Assembly: GCA_002372815.1 (NCBI GenBank)
Contig: DFIR01000094.1
Coordinates: 14,299 to 52,494 of the forward strand
From: Lachnospiraceae bacterium UBA3692
GTDB taxonomy: Bacteria; Bacillota; Clostridia; Lachnospirales; Lachnospiraceae
Direction of reading: 5' to 3'
Length of the DNA: 38,196 nt
Shown here: one piece after another, positions 31,266 through 38,196 of the stretch
How positions within the stretch are numbered: the first letter of the stretch is position 1
Layout: each line of letters opens with the position of its first letter
Made by a program: the position numbers and the translations under genes
Notes under the pieces: generated by a model
Databases searched by the model: none
What the model saw: the letters and a program-made list of their open reading frames with translations, nothing else
What the model was told of the DNA's origin: nothing

Positions 31266-32681
31266 TTGAAACGTGTAGCATTTCACAACCTCGGCTGCAA
31301 GGTGAACAGCTATGAACTGGACATAATGCGGCAAAAGATGGAGGAGCACGGGTATACGTCCGTTCCTTTTGAGGAAGAAGCGGAGGTCTATGTGATCAAT
31401 ACCTGCACCGTCACCAACATCGCGGACCGCAAGAGCCGGCAGATGATCCACAAGGCCAAAAAGAGAAATCCGGGGGCCCTGGTCATTGCCGTGGGCTGCT
31501 ATGTGGAGACGGACAAGGCCCGGGTCGGAACGGACAGCGCCATCGATCTGGCGATCGGAAACAATAACAAGGCGCGGATCGCGGAGCTTTTAGACGAATT
31601 TCTGTCTCAGAATGAAGCGGAGGACACGGCCGCCGACAGCCTCATGAAGCGGACGCTCTCCGGAAAGACCCTGGCGGACCTGACCCGCAGACCGTCTTAC
31701 GAGGACATGCAGCTGAGAAAACCCGGGCACACCAGGGCCTATGTCAAAATACAGGACGGCTGCAATCAGTTCTGCACCTACTGTATCATCCCCTACGCCC
31801 GCGGCAGGATCCGGAGCAGGAGACCGGGGGAGATCCTGCGGGAGGTGCAGGTCCTCTCGGAAGGCGGGATCCGCGAGGTGATCCTGACCGGCATCCATGT
31901 CAGCTCCTACGGGCTGGAGTGGGACACCGATTCGGATGCGGTCCCCTTTGACCCGGTCAAGTCCGGCGCCATCCTTCTGGACCTGATGGACCGGATCCGG
32001 CAGATCCCCGGGATCGAGAGGATAAGGCTCAGCTCTCTGGAGCCGCGCATCATAACGGAGCCTTTTGTACAGGGCATCGCTGCCATGCCTGAGGTCTGCC
32101 CCCATTTTCATCTCTCCCTGCAGAGCGGCTGCAACGCGACGCTCAGGCGGATGAACCGGCACTATACGGCGGAGGAGTTCATGGGAAGCGTGGAACTTCT
32201 GCGCAGGTATTATGACAAGCCGGCGATCACGACGGATGTGATCGTGGGATTCCCCGGAGAGAGCATCGCCGAGTTCGAGGAGACGAAGCGCTTTCTCGAG
32301 GCGGTGAACTTCTATGAAATGCATGTCTTTAAGTACTCGGTCAGGAAGGGAACGGCGGCGGCCTCCATGCCGGTGCAGATCCCGGAAGCGGTAAAGGGCG
32401 TCCGAAGCGACATACTTCTTGAAATGACAAGGCGGCAGTCGCAGAACTATCGCAGGCAGTTTCTCTCTGCCCGGGAGGAGCTGCTGCTTGAGGAGATGGC
32501 GGAACTGCCCTTCGGACGGTGCTGGAGAGGACATACCAAGAGATATGTGGAGGGATATATCCCCGCAGACACAGCCGAGGCCGCAGGCCTTGCGGCAGGA
32601 CAGCTCGTGAGCGGACGCTTCACCGGGGAGGCGGAGGGCGCTCCGGGACTTATGTTCGCCCCTTTTACCGGCATCGGTTGA
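31266..32681 (+). CDS. mtaB: tRNA t6A37 methylthiotransferase MtaB
   Basis: 471 residues from TTG 31266 (GAGAGGAA upstream). Radical SAM methylthiotransferase. The UPF0004 domain carries cluster cysteines in LGCKVNSYE, NTCTVTN and GCYVET; the GCKVN form indicates MtaB rather than MiaB or RimO. The radical SAM motif is CNQFCTYCIIPYARG; LTGIHVSSYG and TDVIVGFPGE follow; a C-terminal TRAM-like domain ends the protein. It converts t6A37 to ms2t6A37 in ANN-decoding tRNAs such as tRNA-Lys. Confidence 0.95.
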   Translation: MKRVAFHNLGCKVNSYELDIMRQKMEEHGYTSVPFEEEAEVYVINTCTVTNIADRKSRQMIHKAKKRNPGALVIAVGCYVETDKARVGTDSAIDLAIGNNNKARIAELLDEFLSQNEAEDTAADSLMKRTLSGKTLADLTRRPSYEDMQLRKPGHTRAYVKIQDGCNQFCTYCIIPYARGRIRSRRPGEILREVQVLSEGGIREVILTGIHVSSYGLEWDTDSDAVPFDPVKSGAILLDLMDRIRQIPGIERIRLSSLEPRIITEPFVQGIAAMPEVCPHFHLSLQSGCNATLRRMNRHYTAEEFMGSVELLRRYYDKPAITTDVIVGFPGESIAEFEETKRFLEAVNFYEMHVFKYSVRKGTAAASMPVQIPEAVKGVRSDILLEMTRRQSQNYRRQFLSAREELLLEEMAELPFGRCWRGHTKRYVEGYIPADTAEAAGLAAGQLVSGRFTGEAEGAPGLMFAPFTGIG

Positions 32682-32686
32682 AAGCA

Positions 32687-32716
32687 TTGACAAAATACGG
32701 TATCATAGATTAGATA
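32687..32716 (+). promoter_or_regulatory. Promoter of the ireB-ruvX operon
   Basis: A perfect TTGACA (32687-32692), then an 18-base spacer and TAGATA (32711-32716). It lies 5 bases after the mtaB stop and about 100 bases before the ireB start. Confidence 0.7.
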
Positions 32717-32816
32717 TACACAGACGTTTTCGCGCAGCGCAGTGCCGCAAGGCAGCGCCCGGCGCAGGACGCTGTGGAGAAAATGTAAACAGTTGCAGAT
32801 GAGGTTGGTTAAATTT

Positions 32817-33113
32817 ATGGATCAAAGCAATAACAAAAAGCTCGATCAGAGCTTGGGCAACACTCAATATTTCAAGGTGCAGCCGGATCAGGAAACGGGC
32901 GTGAAAAAGATCCTTTCCGTAGTTTACGAGGCACTTTCGGAGAAGGGGTATGACCCGGTCAATCAGATCGTGGGTTATATCATGTCCGGGGATCCTACCT
33001 ACATCACCAACTACATGGGCGCCAGAAGCCTGATCATGAAAGTGGAGCGCGACGAACTGGTGGAAGAGATCATGAACGATTACATCGAATTCAACCACTG
33101 GAAAAAGAAGTGA
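32817..33113 (+). CDS. ireB: IreB-family regulatory phosphoprotein (UPF0297)
   Basis: 98 residues. It matches YrzL/IreB: YFKV, GVKKILSVVYEALSEKGYDPVNQIVGYIMSGDPTYIT, ARSLIMKVERDELVEEIMNDYI. In Enterococcus IreB is a substrate of the PASTA kinase IreK and affects cephalosporin tolerance. The N-terminus (MDQSNNKKLDQSLGNTQ) is about ten residues longer than usual and holds Ser4, Ser12 and Thr16 as possible phosphosites. ATG 32817 is chosen because a purine-rich GAGGTTGG lies upstream; ATG 32799 has no ribosome binding site. Confidence 0.93.
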   Translation: MDQSNNKKLDQSLGNTQYFKVQPDQETGVKKILSVVYEALSEKGYDPVNQIVGYIMSGDPTYITNYMGARSLIMKVERDELVEEIMNDYIEFNHWKKK

Positions 33114-33119
33114 TCCGCC

Positions 33120-33575
33120 ATGAGGATCATGGGACTGGATTTTGGCTCCAAGACGTGCGGAGTGGCACTGAGCGACGAGCTTCTGATGACCGCCCAGCCG
33201 GTCGAGATCATCAGGCGTGACCGGGCAGGCAAGATCCGGAAGACGCTCTCCAGGATCGAAGAGATCTGCGGGCAGCAGGATGTCCGCCTGATCGTTCTGG
33301 GACTGCCTCTGAATATGGATGACTCCGCGGGAGAGAGAGTATTGAACACAATGGCGTTCCGGGAACAGCTGGAACGGAGGACAGGCCTGCCGATCGTGAT
33401 GTCTGACGAAAGACTCACGACTGTGGAGGCCTATGAGATTATGGATAAAATGGAGATCTCCCATGAAGAGCGGGGCCGCTATGTGGATATGATCGCGGCC
33501 AGCATCATCCTGCAGGAATATATGGAAAACCACAGAGAAGAACTCAGCAGAATGAAAGGTGCCGACCATGAATAG
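33120..33575 (+). CDS. ruvX: YqgF/RuvX putative Holliday junction resolvase
   Basis: 151 residues, RNase H fold. MGLDFGSKTCGVALSD carries the first catalytic Asp; GLPLNMDDSAGERV is the family motif; SDERLTTVEA has the Glu; YVDMIAASIILQEYM has the last Asp. Escherichia coli YqgF is implicated in pre-16S rRNA processing, so either nuclease role is possible. It sits 6 bases after ireB and overlaps the DUF1292 gene, the conserved yrzL-yrrK-yrzB order. Confidence 0.94.
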   Translation: MRIMGLDFGSKTCGVALSDELLMTAQPVEIIRRDRAGKIRKTLSRIEEICGQQDVRLIVLGLPLNMDDSAGERVLNTMAFREQLERRTGLPIVMSDERLTTVEAYEIMDKMEISHEERGRYVDMIAASIILQEYMENHREELSRMKGADHE

Positions 33576-33834
33576 TATCAGATTGGTCTCAACGGATACC
33601 GGTGAGACAGAAGAGTTTTATGTACTGGATGAGACAAAGCTCGGCGGAAAGAATTATCTTCTGGTGACCGATCAGGAGGAAGGCGACGGAATGGCCATGA
33701 TCCTGAGAGATGACGCGGAAGAGGACGCGGAGGAGAGTCTCTATGCCGTCGTGGAGGACGAAAATGAGCTTTCCGCGGCGCTTCTGCTCTTCAGCGACAA
33801 GCTGGAGGAGATGGGGATCCTGATCGAAGAGTGA
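33568..33834 (+). CDS. DUF1292 (YrzB-like) acidic protein
   Basis: 88 residues, strongly acidic, matching the DUF1292/YrzB family that follows ruvX in many Firmicutes. Visible core: IRLVSTDTGETEEFYVLDE, NYLLVTDQEEGDGMAMIL, ESLYAVVEDENELSAALLLF. Function is unknown. ATG 33568 is 8 bases after AAAGG; GTG 33559 would add three residues. It overlaps the ruvX end by 8 bases. Confidence 0.88.
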   Translation: MNSIRLVSTDTGETEEFYVLDETKLGGKNYLLVTDQEEGDGMAMILRDDAEEDAEESLYAVVEDENELSAALLLFSDKLEEMGILIEE

Positions 33835-33880
33835 CCGGACCGCATAAGAAGTGAGATAAGAAGGATTAAGAGGATAAAAT

Positions 33881-35557
33881 TTGAAGAAGAAAAAAACAGA
33901 ACAGAACCTGTCTGCGCTCAGGATCATCCCGCTGGGAGGCCTGGAGCAGATCGGTATGAACATCACTGCCTTCGAATACGAAGACAGTATTATTATCGTG
34001 GACTGCGGGCTGGCCTTCCCGGAGGACGACATGTTCGGGATCGATCTGGTGATCCCGGACACCACGTATTTGGAAGAAAACATCGATAAGGTCAAGGGGT
34101 TTGTGATCACCCACGGGCACGAGGACCATATAGGCGCGCTGCCCTACGTGCTGCAGAAGATCAATGTTCCGGTCTTTGCCACCCGCCTGACCATGGGGAT
34201 CATCGAAAACAAGCTGACGGAGCGCGGCATGATGGAGACGACGCAGCGCAAGGTCGTGAAGTTCGGCGCCTCGATCAGCCTGGGCTGCTTCAGAGTGGAG
34301 TTTATTAAGACCAATCACAGCATTGTGGACGCCGCTGCGCTGGCCATCTACACGCCGGTGGGCATCCTGATCCACACGGGCGACTTCAAGGTGGACTATA
34401 CGCCGGTATACGGAGACGCCATTGATCTGCAGAGATTTGCGGAGCTTGGCAGAAAGGGCGTTCTTGCGCTCCTGTGCGATTCCACCAATGCGGAGCGGCC
34501 CGGTTTTACGCCTTCGGAGAGGACCGTCGGCAAGACGATCGACCAGCTCTTCCAGGAGCACAGCGACACGAGGATCATCATCGCGACCTTCGCGTCCAAT
34601 GTGGACCGGGTGCAGCAGATCATCAACTCCGCCTACAAATACGGGCGCAAGGTCGTGGTGGAAGGCAGGAGCATGGTCAATATCATCGATACGGCCTCCA
34701 AGCTGGGCTGCCTCAACATTCCGGACAACACGCTGATCGATGTCGACCGCCTCAAGGATTATCCGGGGGAGCAGACCGTCATCATCACCACGGGAAGCCA
34801 GGGCGAGAGCATGGCGGCGCTCAGCCGCATGGCGGAGAACATACACCGCAAGATCTCCATCAGCAGCGGAGATACGGTGATATTTTCCTCCAGTCCCATT
34901 CCCGGAAACGAGAAGGCGGTGACCAATGTGATCAACAAGCTCCTTCTCAAAGGGGCGGACGTCATCTTTCAGGACGTGCACGTATCGGGGCACCCCTGCC
35001 AGGAAGACATCAAGCTGATCTACACGCTGGTGCAGCCCAAGTTCTCGATCCCCGTGCACGGCGAATACCGGCATCTCAAGGCGCAGGCCAAGCTCGTCAA
35101 AGAGCTCGGGATCAGTGAGGACCATATCTTCATCCTGCAGTCGGGCAATGTGTTGGAGGTCACGCCGGATTCGGCGGAAGTCGTGGGAGATGTGCCGGTC
35201 GGAAATATCCTTGTGGACGGCCTTGGCGTCGGCGACGTCGGCAACATCGTGCTCAGGGACAGACAGCACCTGGCGGAGGACGGGATCGTGATCGTGGCGT
35301 TCGCCATGGCGGCCGGCACAGACCGCGTCGTCTCGGTGCCGGATATCACCTCCAGGGGATTTGTGTATATCAAAGAAGCGGAAGAGCTGATGAACGGCGC
35401 CAGCGCGGTGGCACAGGACGTCCTGTTTGCCTGCCGGGAGCGCAAGACCATAGACCGCATCAAGATCAAAGCGGCCGTGCGGGACAACCTCAGCGATTAC
35501 TTCTGGAAAAAGACGCAGCGAAGGCCCATGATCCTTCCCATGATCATCGAGGTCTGA
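33881..35557 (+). CDS. rnj: Ribonuclease J
   Basis: 558 residues from TTG 33881 (AGAGGA upstream). Metallo-beta-lactamase/beta-CASP nuclease: metal site THGHEDHIGAL (residues 77-87), TGDFKVD, beta-CASP motifs (CDSTNAERPG; TFASNVDRVQQ; SGHPCQEDIKLI), PVHGEYRHLKAQAKLV and the C-terminal RNase J domain. It performs 5'-3' exonucleolytic and endonucleolytic RNA decay and rRNA maturation. It lies between DUF1292 and the MltG-like gene, a position where Bacillus has no RNase J. Confidence 0.96.
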   Translation: MKKKKTEQNLSALRIIPLGGLEQIGMNITAFEYEDSIIIVDCGLAFPEDDMFGIDLVIPDTTYLEENIDKVKGFVITHGHEDHIGALPYVLQKINVPVFATRLTMGIIENKLTERGMMETTQRKVVKFGASISLGCFRVEFIKTNHSIVDAAALAIYTPVGILIHTGDFKVDYTPVYGDAIDLQRFAELGRKGVLALLCDSTNAERPGFTPSERTVGKTIDQLFQEHSDTRIIIATFASNVDRVQQIINSAYKYGRKVVVEGRSMVNIIDTASKLGCLNIPDNTLIDVDRLKDYPGEQTVIITTGSQGESMAALSRMAENIHRKISISSGDTVIFSSSPIPGNEKAVTNVINKLLLKGADVIFQDVHVSGHPCQEDIKLIYTLVQPKFSIPVHGEYRHLKAQAKLVKELGISEDHIFILQSGNVLEVTPDSAEVVGDVPVGNILVDGLGVGDVGNIVLRDRQHLAEDGIVIVAFAMAAGTDRVVSVPDITSRGFVYIKEAEELMNGASAVAQDVLFACRERKTIDRIKIKAAVRDNLSDYFWKKTQRRPMILPMIIEV

Positions 35558-35584
35558 TCATCGACAAAATATAGGAGGCGCCAA

Positions 35585-36022
35585 GTGAAGAGAGTACGCA
35601 CCACATTGGGGATCATATTTGATACCCTCTCCAGTCTGCTCATATATGCACTCATCGCGGGTGCGATCCTGTTCATGGCGGGACAGGTGAAGCACTACTA
35701 CAATGTGGGATACGGTATTTTTACCCAGCAGGGCAAGGATGCCACGGGCACCGGCAAGGTCGTCCAGTTCACGGTAGAGGAAAACATGACGGCCTCCTCT
35801 CTGGGTAAGAAGCTGGAAGAGGCGGGACTGATCGAATCCTCCAGGCTCTTCCTTGTCCAGGAAAAGGTGTCGGATTACTCCGGCATGTATGTGCCGGGCA
35901 CCTATGCGCTCTCTTCAGAGATGACGCCCGAGGAGATCCTCAGAGTCATCTCGGGAGCGGAAGTGTCGCCCTATGCGGAACCGGCCCCGGAAGGCGCGGC
36001 AGAGCAGGAAGCGGCCAAATGA
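35585..36022 (+). CDS. MltG/YceG-like N-terminal stub (no catalytic domain)
   Basis: 145 residues from GTG 35585 (AGGAGG upstream). One membrane segment (about 13-35, LLIYALIAGAILFMAG) is followed by an extracytoplasmic LysM-like domain typical of the start of MltG (VQFTVEENMTASSLGKKLEEAGLI; YVPGTYALSSEMTPEEILRVISG), ending in a Pro/Glu/Ala tail. The ~200-residue YceG transglycosylase domain with the catalytic Glu is missing. It occupies the yrrL (mltG) slot of the Bacillus yrrK-yrrO operon. It may anchor or regulate a peptidoglycan machine rather than cleave glycan. There is no sign of a frameshift: the stop overlaps the next ATG neatly. Confidence 0.8.
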   Translation: MKRVRTTLGIIFDTLSSLLIYALIAGAILFMAGQVKHYYNVGYGIFTQQGKDATGTGKVVQFTVEENMTASSLGKKLEEAGLIESSRLFLVQEKVSDYSGMYVPGTYALSSEMTPEEILRVISGAEVSPYAEPAPEGAAEQEAAK

Positions 36023-36732
36023 GGGAGCAGCAGGGAGACGGCTTTTTGCAGCAGCTCGCGCAGCAGAGAGATCCGGCAGAGCGCATCAGCGTCCTGGCGG
36101 AGTCCCTGCATGCAGAGGAGTCACCGGAGCTGAGGGCGCTGGAAAAGGAGGCGCTCAGTGAGAACGTGCCGATCATCCGCCCCCAGACCAGAGGACTGAT
36201 CCGCTGCCTTCTTGAGATGCTGGCACCGTCCAAGATCCTTGAAGTGGGCACTGCCGTGGGCTACTCCGCCCTGGTGATGGACACATACTGCCCTTCGCCC
36301 TGCAGCATCGTCACGATCGAGCGGGACCCGGAGAGGGCGGCAAAGGCGAGAGAGAATTTCAAGCGGTTCGGGGCGGACCGGATCACCCTTATGGAGGGAG
36401 ATGCGGCTGACATCCTGCCGGGGCTGGTCGGGCCCTTTGACTTTATATTTATGGATGCCGCCAAAGGACAGTACATCCGCTTTCTCCCGGAGGTGATCAG
36501 GCTCCTTGCTCCGGGCGGCGTTCTTCTTTCTGACAACGTGCTCAAGGACGGCGAGATCCTGGCCTCCAAATTTGCGGTCACCAGGCGCGACCGGACGATC
36601 CACAAGAGGATGCGCGAGTATCTGGCGGCCATATCGGAGGACGAGCGGCTCTGTACGGTGCTCCTTGAGACAGGGGACGGGGCGGCGCTGTCGGTGCGCA
36701 GGCGCGGCGCCTGCGGGCAAAAGACAGAATAA
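36019..36732 (+). CDS. trmR: TrmR-like O-methyltransferase (YrrM family)
   Basis: 237 residues, class I SAM methyltransferase of the COMT-like family. SAM motifs: SKILEVGTAVGYSALVM, VTIERDPERAAKARENF, DFIFMDAAKGQYI (metal/SAM Asp) and GGVLLSDNVLKDG. In Bacillus the equivalent YrrM/TrmR methylates 5-hydroxyuridine at tRNA position 34 to 5-methoxyuridine. Its neighbour here is a U32-family protein of the hydroxylase type, supporting that role. ATG 36019 overlaps the stop of the preceding gene by 4 bases (ATGA). Confidence 0.9.
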   Translation: MREQQGDGFLQQLAQQRDPAERISVLAESLHAEESPELRALEKEALSENVPIIRPQTRGLIRCLLEMLAPSKILEVGTAVGYSALVMDTYCPSPCSIVTIERDPERAAKARENFKRFGADRITLMEGDAADILPGLVGPFDFIFMDAAKGQYIRFLPEVIRLLAPGGVLLSDNVLKDGEILASKFAVTRRDRTIHKRMREYLAAISEDERLCTVLLETGDGAALSVRRRGACGQKTE

Positions 36733-36813
36733 GTCCTCTTTGGGAAGCCCAATATAAAGTCGGAATACAGAATCAGAATCAACCCCCACATTCAGAATAA
36801 AAACAGAGGAAAC

Positions 36814-38100
36814 ATGCAGGAAGAAAGCGGCATCAGAAGACCGGAACTCCTTCTGCCCGCCAAGGACCCGGAGGTCCTCAGGACTGCGGTGCGGTACGGG
36901 GCCGATGCGGTCTACATCGGCGGAGAGGCATACGGTCTGCGAGCAAAGGCAAGAAATTTTTCAGCGGAGGAGATGGCGGAAAGCATACGGTACGCCCACG
37001 AGAGGGGCGTCAAAGTATACGTCACAGCCAATATCCTCGCACATAACAGCGATCTCAGCGGAGCCGGGCGATATTTTGAACAGCTGGCGGAAATGAAGCC
37101 GGATGCCATCCTTGTGGCAGATCCCGGTATGTTCATGCTGGCCAGGGAGAAATGTCCGAACGTACCGCTGCATATATCGACACAGGCGAACAACACCAAC
37201 TACGGTACTTTCAATTTCTGGTTCGGACTGGGAGCGGAGAGAGTGGTGTGCGCCAGGGAACTGAGCCTGAAGGAGATCGCCCAGATCCGCAGGAACATTC
37301 CCCAAGACAGGGAAATAGAAGCTTTCATACATGGGGCGATGTGCATCTCCTACTCGGGAAGGTGCCTCTTGTCCAACTACTTTACCGGAAGAGATGCCAA
37401 CCACGGCGCGTGCACACATCCGTGCAGATGGAAATACGCTGTGATGGAGGAATCCAGGCCCGGCGTCTATCTCCCGGTCGAGGAGAACGAGAGGGGCACT
37501 TTTGTCTTTAACTCCAGAGATCTGTGTATGATCGAACATATTCCGGACCTCATCAGGGCGGGTGTGGACAGCTTCAAGATCGAGGGACGCATGAAGACGG
37601 CACTCTATGTGGCGTCCGTCGCGAGAGCTTACAGGCAGGCCATAGACGACTTTTTGGAGAGCGAGGAGCTGTACGAGAGCAGGATCCCTCAGTATCAGGA
37701 TGCGATCCGCAAGTGTACCTACAGGAAATTTACGACGGGCTTCTACTACGGGAGACCCGGGGAAGAGGCGATGGTCTATGACAGCAACACCTATGTCAAC
37801 GAGGCGGTCTTTTTGGGGATCGTAGAGGAGATCACGCCAAAGGGCCTGGCGCGGATCATGCAGAGAAACAAATTCTGCGTCGGAGACAGGATCGAGATCA
37901 TGAAACCGGACGGAAGAGACATACCGGTGATCGTCGCCGGAATGTACGACTGTGAAGGCACGCCCAGAGAGAGCGCGCCCCATCCCAAGGAGATCATGGA
38001 TCTGGACCTGAGAAAAGCAGGAGATCCGCTCACCGGAGCGGACGTTGAGACGGGCGACGTCCTCAGAGTGGTCATGCACGGGACCGGAGAGGAAATGTGA
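36814..38100 (+). CDS. U32 peptidase-family protein, probable tRNA U34 hydroxylase subunit (TrhP/YrrO-like)
   Basis: 428 residues. N-terminal TIM-barrel-like part (ELLLPAKDPEVLRTAVRYGADAVYIGG), the U32 signature EAFIHGAMCISYSGRC, and clustered cysteines (SGRCLLSNYF...GACTHPCRWKY, then RKCTYRKF) that fit the iron-sulfur site of the family, plus KIEGRMKTALYVASV. Older annotations call these collagenases or peptidases; YegQ/TrhP and Bacillus YrrN/YrrO hydroxylate tRNA U34 using prephenate. Only one paralogue is visible here, whereas Bacillus has two in tandem. Placement after trmR argues for the tRNA function. Confidence 0.9.
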   Translation: MQEESGIRRPELLLPAKDPEVLRTAVRYGADAVYIGGEAYGLRAKARNFSAEEMAESIRYAHERGVKVYVTANILAHNSDLSGAGRYFEQLAEMKPDAILVADPGMFMLAREKCPNVPLHISTQANNTNYGTFNFWFGLGAERVVCARELSLKEIAQIRRNIPQDREIEAFIHGAMCISYSGRCLLSNYFTGRDANHGACTHPCRWKYAVMEESRPGVYLPVEENERGTFVFNSRDLCMIEHIPDLIRAGVDSFKIEGRMKTALYVASVARAYRQAIDDFLESEELYESRIPQYQDAIRKCTYRKFTTGFYYGRPGEEAMVYDSNTYVNEAVFLGIVEEITPKGLARIMQRNKFCVGDRIEIMKPDGRDIPVIVAGMYDCEGTPRESAPHPKEIMDLDLRKAGDPLTGADVETGDVLRVVMHGTGEEM

Positions 38101-38158
38101 CCGGATATTCAGAGCGTATCGATATCTGTTGTAACGAAGGCAAAAAAGGGGAAGAGAT

Positions 38159-38196
38159 ATGAAAATCATAGTAGTTGGCTGTGGAAAGGTGGGCGC
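38159..38196 (+). CDS. trkA: Probable Trk potassium uptake regulator TrkA (5' end only)
   Basis: ATG 38159 with AAAGGGGAAGAG upstream encodes MKIIVVGCGKVG before the window ends. This is the start of a Rossmann NAD-binding fold (GxGxxG) and matches the usual TrkA N-terminus. With 12 codons visible, another NAD-binding RCK-type protein cannot be excluded. Confidence 0.6.
   Translation, partial: MKIIVVGCGKVG

Overview
The window reads as chromosomal core DNA from a GC-rich Firmicute of the class Clostridia, most likely Lachnospiraceae. The evidence is the order ftsH-uvrC-hprK-murB-rapZ-whiA-HPr, a CIRCE/HrcA-controlled hrcA-grpE-dnaK-dnaJ-prmA-rsmE cluster, an ireB-ruvX-DUF1292 cluster with low-GC-Firmicute partners, and a small DUF6465-type protein known to me mainly from Lachnospiraceae. 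Third codon positions are strongly GC-biased, so long open frames occur on the opposite strand of nearly every gene; I treat these as shadows. I see no rRNA, tRNA, CRISPR array, transposase or prophage gene.

Layout. Bases 1-3886 are on the minus strand: the first 583 codons of a secreted GH3 glycosidase with inverted domain order, then a LytTR response regulator and an AgrC-like GHKL sensor kinase. Bases 4067-12267 carry ftsH, uvrC, hprK, murB, rapZ, whiA and an HPr/Crh-like gene, tightly packed and partly overlapping. Bases 12584-18057 hold a GNAT fused to a short N-terminal domain, a phosphoglycerol transferase with a C-terminal ILEI/FAM3-like domain, a PLP aminotransferase and uppP. Bases 18058-21119 hold a hairpin array, a histone H1-like DUF6465 protein and a 704-residue TerD-like protein. 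Bases 21161-30795 hold the heat-shock operon, then prmA, rsmE, a cysteine desulfurase and thiI. A minus-strand HPr-like gene (30933-31163) lies between thiI and mtaB. Bases 32687-38100 hold ireB, ruvX, a DUF1292 gene, RNase J, an MltG-like stub, trmR and a U32 peptidase-family tRNA hydroxylase candidate. The window ends in the first codons of a likely trkA.

Themes. Envelope synthesis (murB, uppP, phosphoglycerol transferase, MltG-like stub) is interleaved with protein quality control (ftsH, HrcA regulon) and with RNA modification and turnover (thiI with its desulfurase, mtaB, trmR plus U32, rsmE, RNase J). Carbon-catabolite signalling stands out: HprK is present together with two HPr-fold proteins that both lack the PTS-phosphorylatable histidine but keep the HprK target serine motif. 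This suggests Crh-like, serine-only signalling.

Non-coding structure is unusually rich. It includes two REP-like palindromes (3943-3989 and 12377-12405), a tandem pair of 33-nt hairpins whose stems differ by a compensatory base-pair change (18058-18123), and an 84-nt tandem structured repeat between dnaK and dnaJ (25079-25246) with mutually exclusive pairings.
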